Positions 1-7,655 of a stretch of DNA of 15,134 nucleotides are shown here, piece after piece; within the stretch, counting starts at the first letter, position 1; the number at the start of each line of letters is the position of its first letter. The notes below the pieces were generated by a model. That model was not told the origin of the DNA. It saw only the letters and a program-made list of their open reading frames with translations, and did not search any database. This DNA is from an uncultured Roseburia sp. (GTDB lineage Bacteria > Bacillota > Clostridia > Lachnospirales > Lachnospiraceae), in assembly GCA_945928585.1 (NCBI GenBank), contig CAMENQ010000015.1, positions 1 through 15,134 of the forward strand, given 5' to 3'. Made by a program: the position numbers and the translations under genes.

Positions 1-2
1 TA

Positions 3-392
3 TGTGAAAATATAGAAATTGTTAAAACTATGCTAAAACTGCTTCCGTATGAATTAATTGAAATTGAACCTGATGAGATTGAAACAGAGTATATATACCG
101 GTGTGGTGGAATTACCATTGGAGCAATAGATGACAGCATTACTTTCGTAAATGTTGATTACACACAATTCCCTGAAGGATACAGAAAAATACTTAATTTC
201 TCTTTTGGTATAAATGGAAGTGCTGATTTTGAATATATGAAAAGTAAGTTAGGTGAACCGATAAACACATTTGAAGAAGACGGAACATATATCAGTATTT
301 TTAATGCACCGGAAGACAGGGAGTGTTATTTGGAAGTGACATATTCAGCAGGAGAAGTTATTTCCATAAAATATTTTGCTATTTTCAATTAG
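3..392 (+). CDS. Hypothetical protein, 5'-truncated by window edge
   Basis: I do not recognise this protein. The first ATG in frame is at 30, but the frame stays open to the left edge (CENIEIVKT precedes that Met) and no ribosome binding site lies before 30. The true start is therefore probably outside the window, and what is seen is a C-terminal part of about 130 residues. It is soluble-looking and acidic, with no membrane segment or signal peptide. The end alternates short hydrophobic strands (YISIF, CYLEVTY, VISIKYFAIF), which suggests a small alpha/beta or all-beta domain. A rho-independent terminator follows 25 bp after the stop. Small acidic proteins of this look include immunity proteins and uncharacterised DUFs, but nothing visible here decides that. 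Confidence 0.6.
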   Translation, partial: CENIEIVKTMLKLLPYELIEIEPDEIETEYIYRCGGITIGAIDDSITFVNVDYTQFPEGYRKILNFSFGINGSADFEYMKSKLGEPINTFEEDGTYISIFNAPEDRECYLEVTYSAGEVISIKYFAIFN

Positions 393-416
393 ATGGCAGA
401 CTATAAAGATAACCAG

Positions 417-460
417 AAAAGGCATATTTTAAGCTTACAGCTTAGGACATGCCTTTTTTT
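417..460 (+). terminator. Rho-independent terminator after the first gene
   Basis: AAAAGGCAT at 417-425 pairs with ATGCCTTTT at 449-457. An inner stem TAAGC/GCTTA stacks inside it, and the 3' arm runs into seven Ts (454-460). It ends transcription of the partial gene before the surface-protein gene at 515. Confidence 0.85.
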
Positions 461-472
461 GTTTGATATAAT
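444..472 (+). promoter_or_regulatory. Possible sigma-A promoter for the surface-protein gene
   Basis: A perfect TATAAT lies at 467-472, with AGGACA (four of six to TTGACA) 17 bp upstream at 444-449. The -35 overlaps the 3' arm of the preceding terminator. Transcription would start near 479, giving a leader of about 35 nt that carries GGAAGGA and AAAGG before the ATG at 515. The -10 is good and the -35 is only fair. Confidence 0.4.
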
Positions 473-514
473 TATAAAAAAAGAAAGGGTTCCGGAAGGA
501 ATAAAGGTAAAGAA

Positions 515-2236
515 ATGAAAAAGAACTTAATTACAATGGGGCTATTAATAATGGGACTTATGGTAAGTGATTTTATGCCACAGACAATGATGAATGCTTT
601 TGCAGCGGAAGAGAGTAATGATAATGTTGATTATTTTGAAATGAACTCTGAAAAAGTAAATGAATTATGGGTAGGAGATAAGGTTTCGGCATATGGACTT
701 GGAATTTTTACAACGTATACGGTTCTTGAAGGAAATAGTGTTGAGATTTCAGAAGGTAAGATTTCAGGTGGTCAGATTATAGGCAGTAAGATTTGTGCTG
801 TAAAAGAGGGATATGCTAAAGTACAGGCTGAGTACAGGGATTATAAAAATGGTTCAGCAGGGATGGAGGAAGATTTAGAAATAGTAGGTACTGAAATTTT
901 TGAAATTAATGTAGTTGACAGGCCGGATAAAGTTAAATTTATTGATGTGCCGGAGAGCATAAAATTGGGACAGAAGGTAGACTTTAAAGTTGAAAATGCT
1001 AATTATGGTTCAATACCGGGCATATATATCTCCGAAGCAAATAATAGCTTTTGCATGCCGGGATATGGTGGACCGGCTAGAGTTAGAACATGGCCGGGAC
1101 TGTTGTTTACTGCTGTAAAGTATGATGATGATGGTACAATAGCTGAAAATGGACATAATTTAGCTACGATAGCATTTTATCCGGGAACATATAAATATGG
1201 AATGTATGGAGATATAGATAATGGGTATGATGGAACAGATGAACCGATAGGTACAGGTACTTTAGTTGTTGAGGAACCTGTGATTGAAACGAATGCTCCG
1301 GAAAGCGTTAAAAAAGGAAGTGTCTTGGAGTTTAGGACAAGTCTTGGTAACCTGTATATGGAAGATGAAGAAATAGCTAAGTTATTTAAAGCAATTTATG
1401 AACCGGAAATTACTATATTAGAAGGAGCAGATTGTGTTGAACGGTCTGAAATGGTATATGAGGATTTATCAACTGTTGAGTCAATTAAATTTATCAAAGA
1501 TGGTACAGTAACACTTAAGGTCAGATATGTGGCTGATGTGGATTATGATGAATATAGTTCGGAGCCGGAGATTTATTATCCGTTACGTGGCAATTATGTA
1601 CCGGAGCTTTATACGGCAGAAAAGATTATAAAAGTTTCGGTGAATAATGAAGAAACAAATGCAGAAACAAAAGAAGAAACAAAAGAAGAAACAAAAGAAG
1701 AAATAAAAGAAGAGCCGAAAGCAACCGACGGAAGAATTTCAGAAAAAGAAGCAGAAAAACTAGAACTTGAAGCAAAAGTGGAAGGCATTGATGAAAATGC
1801 TAAACTAGATATTAATACTATATCGGATAGCAATGAAGATTTAAAGGCCGTATTGTTAAATGAAAAATTACAGGGAAAGAAATTTGCTATAGCAGATCTC
1901 AAATTAATGGCTGATGGGGTGATTCAGCCTGGCAAAAAAATTAAGATTACCTTACCGGTAATGGAAAACATAAAAAATGCAAAATATGTTGAAGTGCTTA
2001 GAATGAATAACGAAACAAAAGAATTGGATTCTTTGGGTGTTGTTCCTGTAGAAAATGGAAAATTTACATTTGAGACAGATCATTTTAGTACATATGTATT
2101 TATGGAGACATCGGAGATAACAGAGACACCTAAAACAGAGGATATAAGCAATATGTTATTTATACCGTTATTAATAAGTGTTTTATTGGTAATTGGTTGC
2201 GTAATAAATAGCAAAAGGAAAAAAATAGCAGATTAG
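515..2236 (+). CDS. Secreted surface protein with C-terminal membrane anchor
   Basis: A 573-residue exported protein of unknown specific function. It starts with a signal peptide (MKKN, hydrophobic core to about residue 20, likely cleavage after AFA near residue 31). A long extracellular part follows, with beta-rich segments resembling bacterial Ig-like or adhesin repeats: VGDKVSAYG...VLEGNSVEIS, then VPESIKLGQKVDFKV near 145-160 and APESVKKGSVLEFR near 262-275, the last two looking like repeated domain starts. Residues 385-400 are a TKEE linker repeated four times. Residues about 470-532 form the module that precedes anchors in many Firmicute surface proteins, ending in FETDHFSTYVF. The tail is TPKTED (538-543), a hydrophobic stretch (about 547-564) and SKRKK, which is the layout of a sortase substrate. 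The usual Gly is Glu, so it may simply be a membrane anchor. No sortase gene is in the window. It appears to be a single-gene transcript between two terminators. Confidence 0.75.
   Translation: MKKNLITMGLLIMGLMVSDFMPQTMMNAFAAEESNDNVDYFEMNSEKVNELWVGDKVSAYGLGIFTTYTVLEGNSVEISEGKISGGQIIGSKICAVKEGYAKVQAEYRDYKNGSAGMEEDLEIVGTEIFEINVVDRPDKVKFIDVPESIKLGQKVDFKVENANYGSIPGIYISEANNSFCMPGYGGPARVRTWPGLLFTAVKYDDDGTIAENGHNLATIAFYPGTYKYGMYGDIDNGYDGTDEPIGTGTLVVEEPVIETNAPESVKKGSVLEFRTSLGNLYMEDEEIAKLFKAIYEPEITILEGADCVERSEMVYEDLSTVESIKFIKDGTVTLKVRYVADVDYDEYSSEPEIYYPLRGNYVPELYTAEKIIKVSVNNEETNAETKEETKEETKEEIKEEPKATDGRISEKEAEKLELEAKVEGIDENAKLDINTISDSNEDLKAVLLNEKLQGKKFAIADLKLMADGVIQPGKKIKITLPVMENIKNAKYVEVLRMNNETKELDSLGVVPVENGKFTFETDHFSTYVFMETSEITETPKTEDISNMLFIPLLISVLLVIGCVINSKRKKIAD
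1667..1714 (+). repeat. Four tandem 12-bp repeats encoding TKEE linker
   Basis: Three identical copies of ACAAAAGAAGAA (1667-1702) are followed by one diverged copy (ATAAAAGAAGAG, 1703-1714). They are in frame and encode TKEE three times and then IKEE. The unit keeps the reading frame, so copy number can change by slippage without breaking the gene. The repeat forms a charged, flexible linker between the outer domains and the membrane-proximal module. Confidence 0.9.
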
Positions 2237-2272
2237 TAAACTTATAAAATACGGTGGAGTTGCCTGACTAAG

Positions 2273-2352
2273 AAAATTGTATGCTGTATAGCAGCATCCT
2301 ATGGTTGTATTATATGACTATAGGGTGTTACTATACGGCATACGATTTTTTT
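2273..2352 (+). terminator. Very long hairpin with U-tract (terminator-like)
   Basis: The arms 2273-2308 and 2314-2349 pair base for base with no bulge, around a 5-nt loop (ATTAT, 2309-2313). By eye there are 36 stem positions, with one C-A mismatch (2292/2330) and seven G-U pairs. Seven Ts follow at 2346-2352. It lies 36 bp after the stop of the surface-protein gene and can serve as its terminator, although the stem is about three times the usual length. Because of the G-U pairs, the RNA folds well only when made from the plus strand. Confidence 0.75.
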
Positions 2353-2449
2353 ATTGCAACAGTATTTTACTTTGTTTAACGTCGCTTACCTGCAAAAATG
2401 TAAATATTATCATTCTAATTAATAATATCTTTAATTTTCCGTAAAAGTA

Positions 2450-2458
2450 TGCTATACT
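2450..2458 (+). promoter_or_regulatory. Extended -10 promoter of the gdpP operon
   Basis: TGC-TATACT at 2450-2458 is an extended -10 element. The -35 region 17 bp upstream (TTTAAT, 2430-2435) is poor, as is common for extended -10 promoters. Transcription would start near 2465, leaving a leader of about 40 nt that ends in TATGGAGG (2493-2500), four bases before the ATG at 2505. The core TATGCTATACTA is shared with the glgC promoter. Confidence 0.55.
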
Positions 2459-2504
2459 ACACTGTAATGGAGTTTGAAAAGTTACACTTATTTATGGAGG
2501 ATAT

Positions 2505-4550
2505 ATGAATAGCAAATTAAAGATAAAGGGAAAACTGGCTGTTTATCTGATATTTCCTACTATATTGGCAGTGCTTGCACTGGCAGGTGGAATTGTCATA
2601 GCTTTAAACTTAAGAGTTTTAGGCATAATAATTATGTCATTAAGTGTAGTATACATTATAACATCCCTTATAATGTATTTTATTAATAAACCTAAGTTTG
2701 CAAATGAATTTATGAAATTTGCAGCAAACTATGCACAGGTGCAGAAAGAGCTTCTGCAGGATTTAGATATTCCTTATGGACTTGTAGACATTACCGGAAA
2801 TATCTTATGGGAAAATAATAGATTAAAAACATTGTTAAATGATGCCGGCAAAAGCAGAAATTTATTCCATCAGATAGAAGGAATTCCAACTGATACCATA
2901 GTGCTTTTTGAGGGAGAGGAAAAGACGGTAAATATTTCCATAGATGACAGAAATTACAGGCTGCAGTTTAAAAGGGTAAATACCCAAAGCATATTTGAAA
3001 ACTCTCCTGTCATAGAGGTATCGGAAGGTAAAGACTATATTGTTGCAGTATACTTCTTTGACGAGACGGAAATCACAGCCCTGATAAAAGAAAACAACGA
3101 CGAAAAACTGGTGTCAGGCCTTATATATATTGATAATTACGAGGAAGCACTGCAGACTGTTGAGGATGTAAGAGGCTCTCTGCTAGCAGCGCTCATAGAG
3201 CGAAGAATAAATAAATTTATTACAAATGTAGACGGTATTATAAAGAAAACAGAAAAGGATAAGTATTTTATAGCCTTTAAGCACAAGTATCTTGAGGGAC
3301 TTCAGGCAGATAAGTTTTCCATACTTGACGAGGTTAAAACCGTAAATGTTGGAAATGAAATGAATGTAACCATCAGCATAGGTCTTGGTGTAGGCGGTGA
3401 CAGCTATGCACAAAATACAGATTATGCAAGAACAGCCATGGATATGGCACTCGGAAGAGGTGGAGACCAGGCGGTTCTTAAAGAGGGAGAAAAAATATAT
3501 TACTATGGCGGCAAATCAAAGCAGGTGGAGAAAAATACAAGAGTAAAAGCCAGGGTAAAGGCTCATGCACTGCGGGAAGTTCTCATGACTAAGGACAAAG
3601 TTATTATAATGGGCCACCAGATACAGGATATAGATTCCCTCGGAGCAGGAATAGGCATATACAGGGCAGCAAAGGCTATGGGAAAAAAGGTAAATATAGT
3701 ATTAAACGAGGTAACTACATCCTTAAGACCTATGGTTGAAAGATTCTTAGATGATGATGAGTACGAGGAAGATTTATTTATAAAAAATGCACAGGCTATG
3801 GAGATGGTGGACAATACTACGGCAGTTATTGTTGTAGATGTGAACAGACCAAGCTATACTGAATGTCCGGAGCTGCTGAAAACATGCAGGTCTATAGTAG
3901 TATTGGATCATCACAGACAGACGAGCGAAAGCATAGATAATGCAGAGCTTTCCTATATAGAGCCATATGCGTCATCGGCATGCGAGATGGTTGCAGAGAT
4001 TTTGCAGTATATACAGGATGGAATAAAGGTAAGGCCAATAGAAGCTGATGCCATGTATGGCGGAATTATGATAGATACAAATAATTTTGCAAACAAGGCA
4101 GGAGTAAGAACCTTTGAGGCAGCAGCATTTCTCAGAAGATGCGGAGCAGATGTTACAAGAGTGCGTATGATGTTCAGAAACGATGCGGATGAGTTCAGGG
4201 CAAGAGCAGTGGCGTTGAGCCGTGCAAAGATAGTGTATGATCATTATGTCATAGCAGAATGTCCTTCAGAGGGACTGGAAAGCCCTACTATTGTATGTGC
4301 GCAGGCAGCAAACGAGCTGTTAAACATAAATAGCGTGGATGCGTCCTTTGTATTCACCGAATACAATGACAAAATATATATAAGTGCAAGGTCTATAGAC
4401 AGCATAAATGTTCAGCTTATTATGGAGCGTATAGGCGGAGGCGGTCATATGAATGTGGCAGGAGCACAGCTTGAAAATACATCCATACCGGAGGCAGAGG
4501 AGCTTGTAAAAACCACACTTAAAGAAATGGTTGATAACAATGAAATATAG
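2505..4550 (+). CDS. gdpP: Cyclic-di-AMP phosphodiesterase GdpP
   Basis: A membrane-bound enzyme that hydrolyses c-di-AMP to pApA and so sets the level of a second messenger controlling potassium and osmolyte uptake and wall stress. The 681 residues match the family length. Two membrane helices (about 12-34 and 37-60) are followed by a PAS-like region (about 84-190), a degenerate GGDEF domain (about 200-325, with SIGLGVGGD and GRGGDQ where the active signature would be), then the catalytic DHH and DHHA1 domains. Visible metal and substrate residues are H371, D375 and D377 in MGHQIQDIDS, D445 in VVDVNRP, DHH at 468-470, D524, and GGGGH at 644-648. The usual Pro before D375 is Gln. The start is fixed by GGAGG at 2496-2500. 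It heads the conserved gdpP-rplI-dnaB operon, with only 48 bp and no terminator before rplI. Confidence 0.95.
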   Translation: MNSKLKIKGKLAVYLIFPTILAVLALAGGIVIALNLRVLGIIIMSLSVVYIITSLIMYFINKPKFANEFMKFAANYAQVQKELLQDLDIPYGLVDITGNILWENNRLKTLLNDAGKSRNLFHQIEGIPTDTIVLFEGEEKTVNISIDDRNYRLQFKRVNTQSIFENSPVIEVSEGKDYIVAVYFFDETEITALIKENNDEKLVSGLIYIDNYEEALQTVEDVRGSLLAALIERRINKFITNVDGIIKKTEKDKYFIAFKHKYLEGLQADKFSILDEVKTVNVGNEMNVTISIGLGVGGDSYAQNTDYARTAMDMALGRGGDQAVLKEGEKIYYYGGKSKQVEKNTRVKARVKAHALREVLMTKDKVIIMGHQIQDIDSLGAGIGIYRAAKAMGKKVNIVLNEVTTSLRPMVERFLDDDEYEEDLFIKNAQAMEMVDNTTAVIVVDVNRPSYTECPELLKTCRSIVVLDHHRQTSESIDNAELSYIEPYASSACEMVAEILQYIQDGIKVRPIEADAMYGGIMIDTNNFANKAGVRTFEAAAFLRRCGADVTRVRMMFRNDADEFRARAVALSRAKIVYDHYVIAECPSEGLESPTIVCAQAANELLNINSVDASFVFTEYNDKIYISARSIDSINVQLIMERIGGGGHMNVAGAQLENTSIPEAEELVKTTLKEMVDNNEI

Positions 4551-4598
4551 ACAATTATACTAAACGATGAAAAATAAAACAGAAAAAGGAGAAAAAAG

Positions 4599-5048
4599 AT
4601 GGAAGTTATATTATTGGAAGATGTAAAATCACTTGGCAAGAAGGGCCAGATAGTAAATGTTAATGACGGATATGCAAGAAATTTCATATTAAAGAAAAAG
4701 CTTGGAATAGAAGCAAACAGCAAAAATCTTAATGATTTAAAGCTTCAAAAGGCAAATGAAGCCAAAATAGCACAGGAAAAGCTTGATGAAGCAAAAAAGC
4801 TTGCAGCTGAAATAGCAGAAAAGCATGTAACATTATCTATTAAATCAGGAGAAGGAGGAAAAACTTTTGGTTCAGTATCTACAAAGGAGATAGCAGAGGC
4901 TGTAAAGAAGCAGCTTGGATACGAGTTAGATAAGAAAAAAATGGTTCTTGATGAGCCTATAAGAACATTAGGAACACATATTATACAGCTTAAGCTTCAT
5001 AAAGACGTGATTGGAAAGCTGGAAGTCAGGGTAACAGAGGCAAAATAA
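4599..5048 (+). CDS. rplI: 50S ribosomal protein L9
   Basis: A 149-residue ribosomal protein that binds 23S rRNA near the L1 stalk and extends outward through a long helix; it affects reading-frame maintenance and ribosome spacing. The N-terminal rRNA-binding domain is canonical ([24 protein letters not shown]). The connecting helix, about residues 41-75, is rich in Lys, Ala and Glu. The C-terminal domain contains the family's [15 protein letters not shown] (near 87-101) and ends in LEVRVTEAK. The start has AAAAGGAG about 10 bp upstream. It lies between gdpP and dnaB, as in most Firmicutes, and its stop is 15 bp before the dnaB ATG, so the three are surely co-transcribed. Confidence 0.97.
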   Translation: MEVILLEDVKSLGKKGQIVNVNDGYARNFILKKKLGIEANSKNLNDLKLQKANEAKIAQEKLDEAKKLAAEIAEKHVTLSIKSGEGGKTFGSVSTKEIAEAVKKQLGYELDKKKMVLDEPIRTLGTHIIQLKLHKDVIGKLEVRVTEAK

Positions 5049-5063
5049 TTGGGAGAAACAGTC

Positions 5064-6407
5064 ATGGATGAAGCACTCATAAAAAAGATAATGCCACACA
5101 GCATAGAGGCTGAGCAGTCTGTTATAGGTTCCATGATAATGGATAAGGATGCTATTATGATTGCAGTGGAAATGATCGGTCCTGAGGATTTTTACGGAAG
5201 CCAGTATGGAATACTATTTGAAGCTATGCGTGAACTTTACAGTGCAGATAAGCCGGTAGACATTGTTACGCTGCAGACTAAGCTTAAGGAAAAAAATGTT
5301 CAGCCTGAATTATACAGCATAGAATTTATAAGAGAAATAGTAGCAGCAGTGCCAACCTCTGCCAACATAAGATATTACGCTAATATAGTTAAAGAAAAAT
5401 CAATGTTAAGAGAATTGATAAAAGCCAATGAGGAGATAGCAGGCATATGTTATACTGAAAGAGAGTCAGTTGACGAAGTGATGAATCTGGCAGAAAAGCG
5501 CATTTTTAACCTTACCCAGAGCAGGGCTGCAGGTGATTTTGTGCCAATAAATCAGGTAGTAGTAGATGCCATAGAAAAAATAGAGGCTGCATCTAAAGCG
5601 GGAGGCAGCATAACAGGTATTCCCACCGGCTTTAATGATTTGGATTTACAGACGGCAGGTATGCAGCCATCAGACCTTATACTTATAGCGGCAAGACCTT
5701 CTATGGGAAAAACAGCATTTGTTTTAAATCTTGCACAGCATATGGCACTTAGAAAAAATGTAACAACAGCCATATTCAGTCTGGAAATGTCAAAGGTTCA
5801 GCTGGTGAACCGTATGCTTTCACTGGAATCAAAGGTAGATGCACAAAATTTAAGGACAGGTAATCTGGAGGACTCAGACTGGGAGCGTCTTATAGAAAGT
5901 GCCGAAGTTATCGGAAGTTCAAATCTTATTATTGACGACACGCCTAGTATATCTATATCGGAGCTGCGCTCAAAATGCAGAAAATATAAAATGAACAATA
6001 ATCTTGGAATAGTCATTATCGACTATTTGCAGCTGATGACATTAGGAGGAAAGTCAGCCGAAAGTAAGCAGCTTGAGGTTTCGGAAATATCACGTTCCCT
6101 TAAGGCGGTGGCAAGAGAGTTAAACGTGCCGGTTATAGCGCTTTCACAGCTTAGCCGTGCAGTAGAGCAAAGACCTGACCACAGACCTATGCTTTCAGAT
6201 CTGAGAGATTCAGGAGCAATAGAGCAGGATGCCGATGTTGTTATGTTCTTATACAGAGATGACTATTATAATAAAGAAAGCGAAAAGAAGAACATTGCGG
6301 AGGTTATTATAGCTAAGCAGAGAAACGGCCCTATAGGTACGGTAGAGCTTGCATGGCTGCCTCAATATACCAAGTTTGGAAATCTGGAAAAAAACAGACA
6401 TCAGTAA
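5064..6407 (+). CDS. dnaB: Replicative DNA helicase DnaB
   Basis: The hexameric 5'-3' helicase of the replication fork (called DnaC in Bacillus). I place the start at ATG 5064, giving 447 residues, because GGGAG at 5051-5055 sits eight bases before it. A TTG at 5049 directly after the rplI stop would add five residues but would bury that ribosome binding site. The N-terminal domain (about 8-105) begins PHSIEAEQSVIGSMI. A linker leads to the RecA-like motor: Walker A ARPSMGKT (210-217), Walker B IVIIDYLQLM (316-325, Asp 320), and the hallmark SQLSRAVEQRPDHRP (361-375) followed by LSDLRDSGAIEQDAD. No intein, frameshift or extra domain is seen. It ends the operon; no convincing terminator follows, so some readthrough toward hflK is possible. 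Confidence 0.96.
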   Translation: MDEALIKKIMPHSIEAEQSVIGSMIMDKDAIMIAVEMIGPEDFYGSQYGILFEAMRELYSADKPVDIVTLQTKLKEKNVQPELYSIEFIREIVAAVPTSANIRYYANIVKEKSMLRELIKANEEIAGICYTERESVDEVMNLAEKRIFNLTQSRAAGDFVPINQVVVDAIEKIEAASKAGGSITGIPTGFNDLDLQTAGMQPSDLILIAARPSMGKTAFVLNLAQHMALRKNVTTAIFSLEMSKVQLVNRMLSLESKVDAQNLRTGNLEDSDWERLIESAEVIGSSNLIIDDTPSISISELRSKCRKYKMNNNLGIVIIDYLQLMTLGGKSAESKQLEVSEISRSLKAVARELNVPVIALSQLSRAVEQRPDHRPMLSDLRDSGAIEQDADVVMFLYRDDYYNKESEKKNIAEVIIAKQRNGPIGTVELAWLPQYTKFGNLEKNRHQ

Positions 6408-6549
6408 TGTGCGTTTTTTGCTACATTATTTATAAAAAGACATATATTTTAATATATATTTTAGTTTAGCCATATGATAATATGACAACGAGAAGCCGAG
6501 TGGCAGAAACATACACGCACGGGATAAAAGTGTGGGAAACGGAGGAAAA

Positions 6550-7515
6550 ATGAATATTGAATTAACACCTGAAAAAATCAAAAAGATAGTTATTGCTGCA
6601 GTAGTAGTAATAGTTGCAGCAATACTTATTTTTAACTGCACCTATCAGGTAAGGGAGCAGGAACAGGCAGTGGTACTTACCTTTGGAAATGCAAAGACCG
6701 TATCACAGTCAGGACTTCACTTTAAGATACCATTTATACAGAAGGTAGAAAAAGTAGATACCACAATAAAAGGAATATCTATAGGTTATGATTTGGAAAC
6801 AGGAAACACAATTGAAGATGAGTCACTTATGATAACATCAGATTACAATTTTGTAAATGTAGATTTCTTCCTTGAATATCAGGTATCTGATCCGATACTA
6901 GCATTATATGCTTCAGAGGATCCGGAGGAAATATTAAAAAATATAGCTCAGAGCTGTATTCGTACGGTAGTTGGAAACTCTGAGGTAGACAGTGTACTCA
7001 CCACAGGGAAAAGTGAAATTCAGACCAAAATAAAGGAAATGATAAGCACGAGATTAGAGGAGCAGCAACTTGGTATATATCTTGTAAATATAACCATGCA
7101 GGATGCTGAACCGCCAACGACAGAAGTAATGGAAGCATTTAAGGCAGTTGAAACTGCAAAGCAGGGCAAGGAAACGGCAATAAATAATGCAAACAAATAT
7201 AAAAATGAAAAAATGCCGGAGGCAGAAGCTAAGGTAGACCAGATAAAGCAGAGTGCTGAGGGAGAAAGACAGGAGCGTATCAATGAAGCAAACGGTCAGG
7301 TGGCAAGATTTGAGCAGCTCTATGCAGAATATATTAAGTATCCGGCAGTTACAAAGCTTCGTATGTTCTATGAGGCCATGGAGGAACTTCTTCCGAATAT
7401 GGAAATAATTATTGATACAGGTGACGGCAACAGTGTACAGAAAATATTACCTTTAGATTCATTTGCAGATATAGCTATAGACGGCAGTGATAATTCAGAA
7501 GAGGAGACACAGTAA
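6550..7515 (+). CDS. hflK: HflK-type SPFH membrane protein
   Basis: Partner of HflC in a membrane complex of the stomatin/prohibitin (SPFH) family, which in Proteobacteria encloses and modulates the FtsH protease. The start is ATG 6550, with GGAGG at 6541-6545; an in-frame GTG at 6532 lies upstream of that site and is not used. The 321 residues comprise a short N-terminus, one membrane helix (about 13-30), the SPFH domain from YQVREQEQAVVLTFG to about residue 200 (including LVNITMQDAEPP), then a long Ala/Glu/Lys coiled coil with RQERINEANGQVARF, then the HflK-like VTKLRMFYEAMEELLPN. It lacks the Gly/Pro-rich N-terminal extension of E. coli HflK (419 residues) and ends in an acidic SDNSEEETQ tail. 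hflC follows after an unusual 140-bp gap. No ftsH is in the window. Confidence 0.88.
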   Translation: MNIELTPEKIKKIVIAAVVVIVAAILIFNCTYQVREQEQAVVLTFGNAKTVSQSGLHFKIPFIQKVEKVDTTIKGISIGYDLETGNTIEDESLMITSDYNFVNVDFFLEYQVSDPILALYASEDPEEILKNIAQSCIRTVVGNSEVDSVLTTGKSEIQTKIKEMISTRLEEQQLGIYLVNITMQDAEPPTTEVMEAFKAVETAKQGKETAINNANKYKNEKMPEAEAKVDQIKQSAEGERQERINEANGQVARFEQLYAEYIKYPAVTKLRMFYEAMEELLPNMEIIIDTGDGNSVQKILPLDSFADIAIDGSDNSEEETQ

Positions 7516-7628
7516 AAGTTGCATATTTGATTTGTTTGAAGTTGTATTTAGATGAAGACATATATGACTTGGATGAAAACATATATAATTCAAAAGAAAT
7601 CGTATATGCAAAATATTGCAGAAATTAG
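7494..7628 (+). other. Frame-shifted open stretch behind hflK, with 7-codon repeat
   Basis: After the hflK stop, another forward frame is open from 7494 to a TAG at 7626-7628. It would read VKVAYLICLKLYLDEDIYD, then LDENIYNSKEIVYAKYCRN. A one-base shift near the end of hflK would fuse it to that protein. It has no ATG and no ribosome binding site of its own, so it may be a decayed C-terminus or chance. In its favour, the duplication it contains keeps the reading frame. Confidence 0.25.
7548..7589 (+). repeat. Two imperfect 21-bp tandem repeats between hflK and hflC
   Basis: Unit 1 at 7548-7568 and unit 2 at 7569-7589 match at 17 of 21 positions by eye (core GATGAARACATATAT). The length is seven codons, and in the open frame the units read LDEDIYD and LDENIYN. 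Confidence 0.7.
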
Positions 7629-7655
7629 GATTATTGTGAAAGGAAAGGTAAGCTT

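Noticed and set aside
1609..1902. Minus-strand Ser/Phe-rich ORF within the surface-protein gene
   Set aside because: It is the antisense of Glu/Lys-rich codons in the TKEE repeat region, with no ribosome binding site.
5049..5063. TTG start for dnaB immediately after the rplI stop
   Set aside because: GGGAG at 5051-5055 is correctly spaced for the ATG at 5064 and would lie inside the coding region if TTG were used; DnaB proteins also begin close to this ATG.
6393..6420. Terminator after dnaB
   Set aside because: A T6 run exists (6415-6420), but the only hairpin before it is about four AT-rich pairs (ACAT/ATGT), too weak to call.
6453..6481. Promoter for hflK with GATAAT at 6476-6481
   Set aside because: The -10 is fair, but no -35 or extended element accompanies it in this AT-rich stretch; it may exist but I cannot support it.
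6532..6549. GTG start for hflK six codons upstream
   Set aside because: GGAGG at 6541-6545 serves the ATG at 6550, and the extra residues would simply translate the ribosome binding site.
6486..6549. Structured leader or riboswitch before hflK
   Set aside because: A 5-bp pairing (CGCAC with GTGTG) is present, but no conserved riboswitch core or terminator/antiterminator pair is recognisable.
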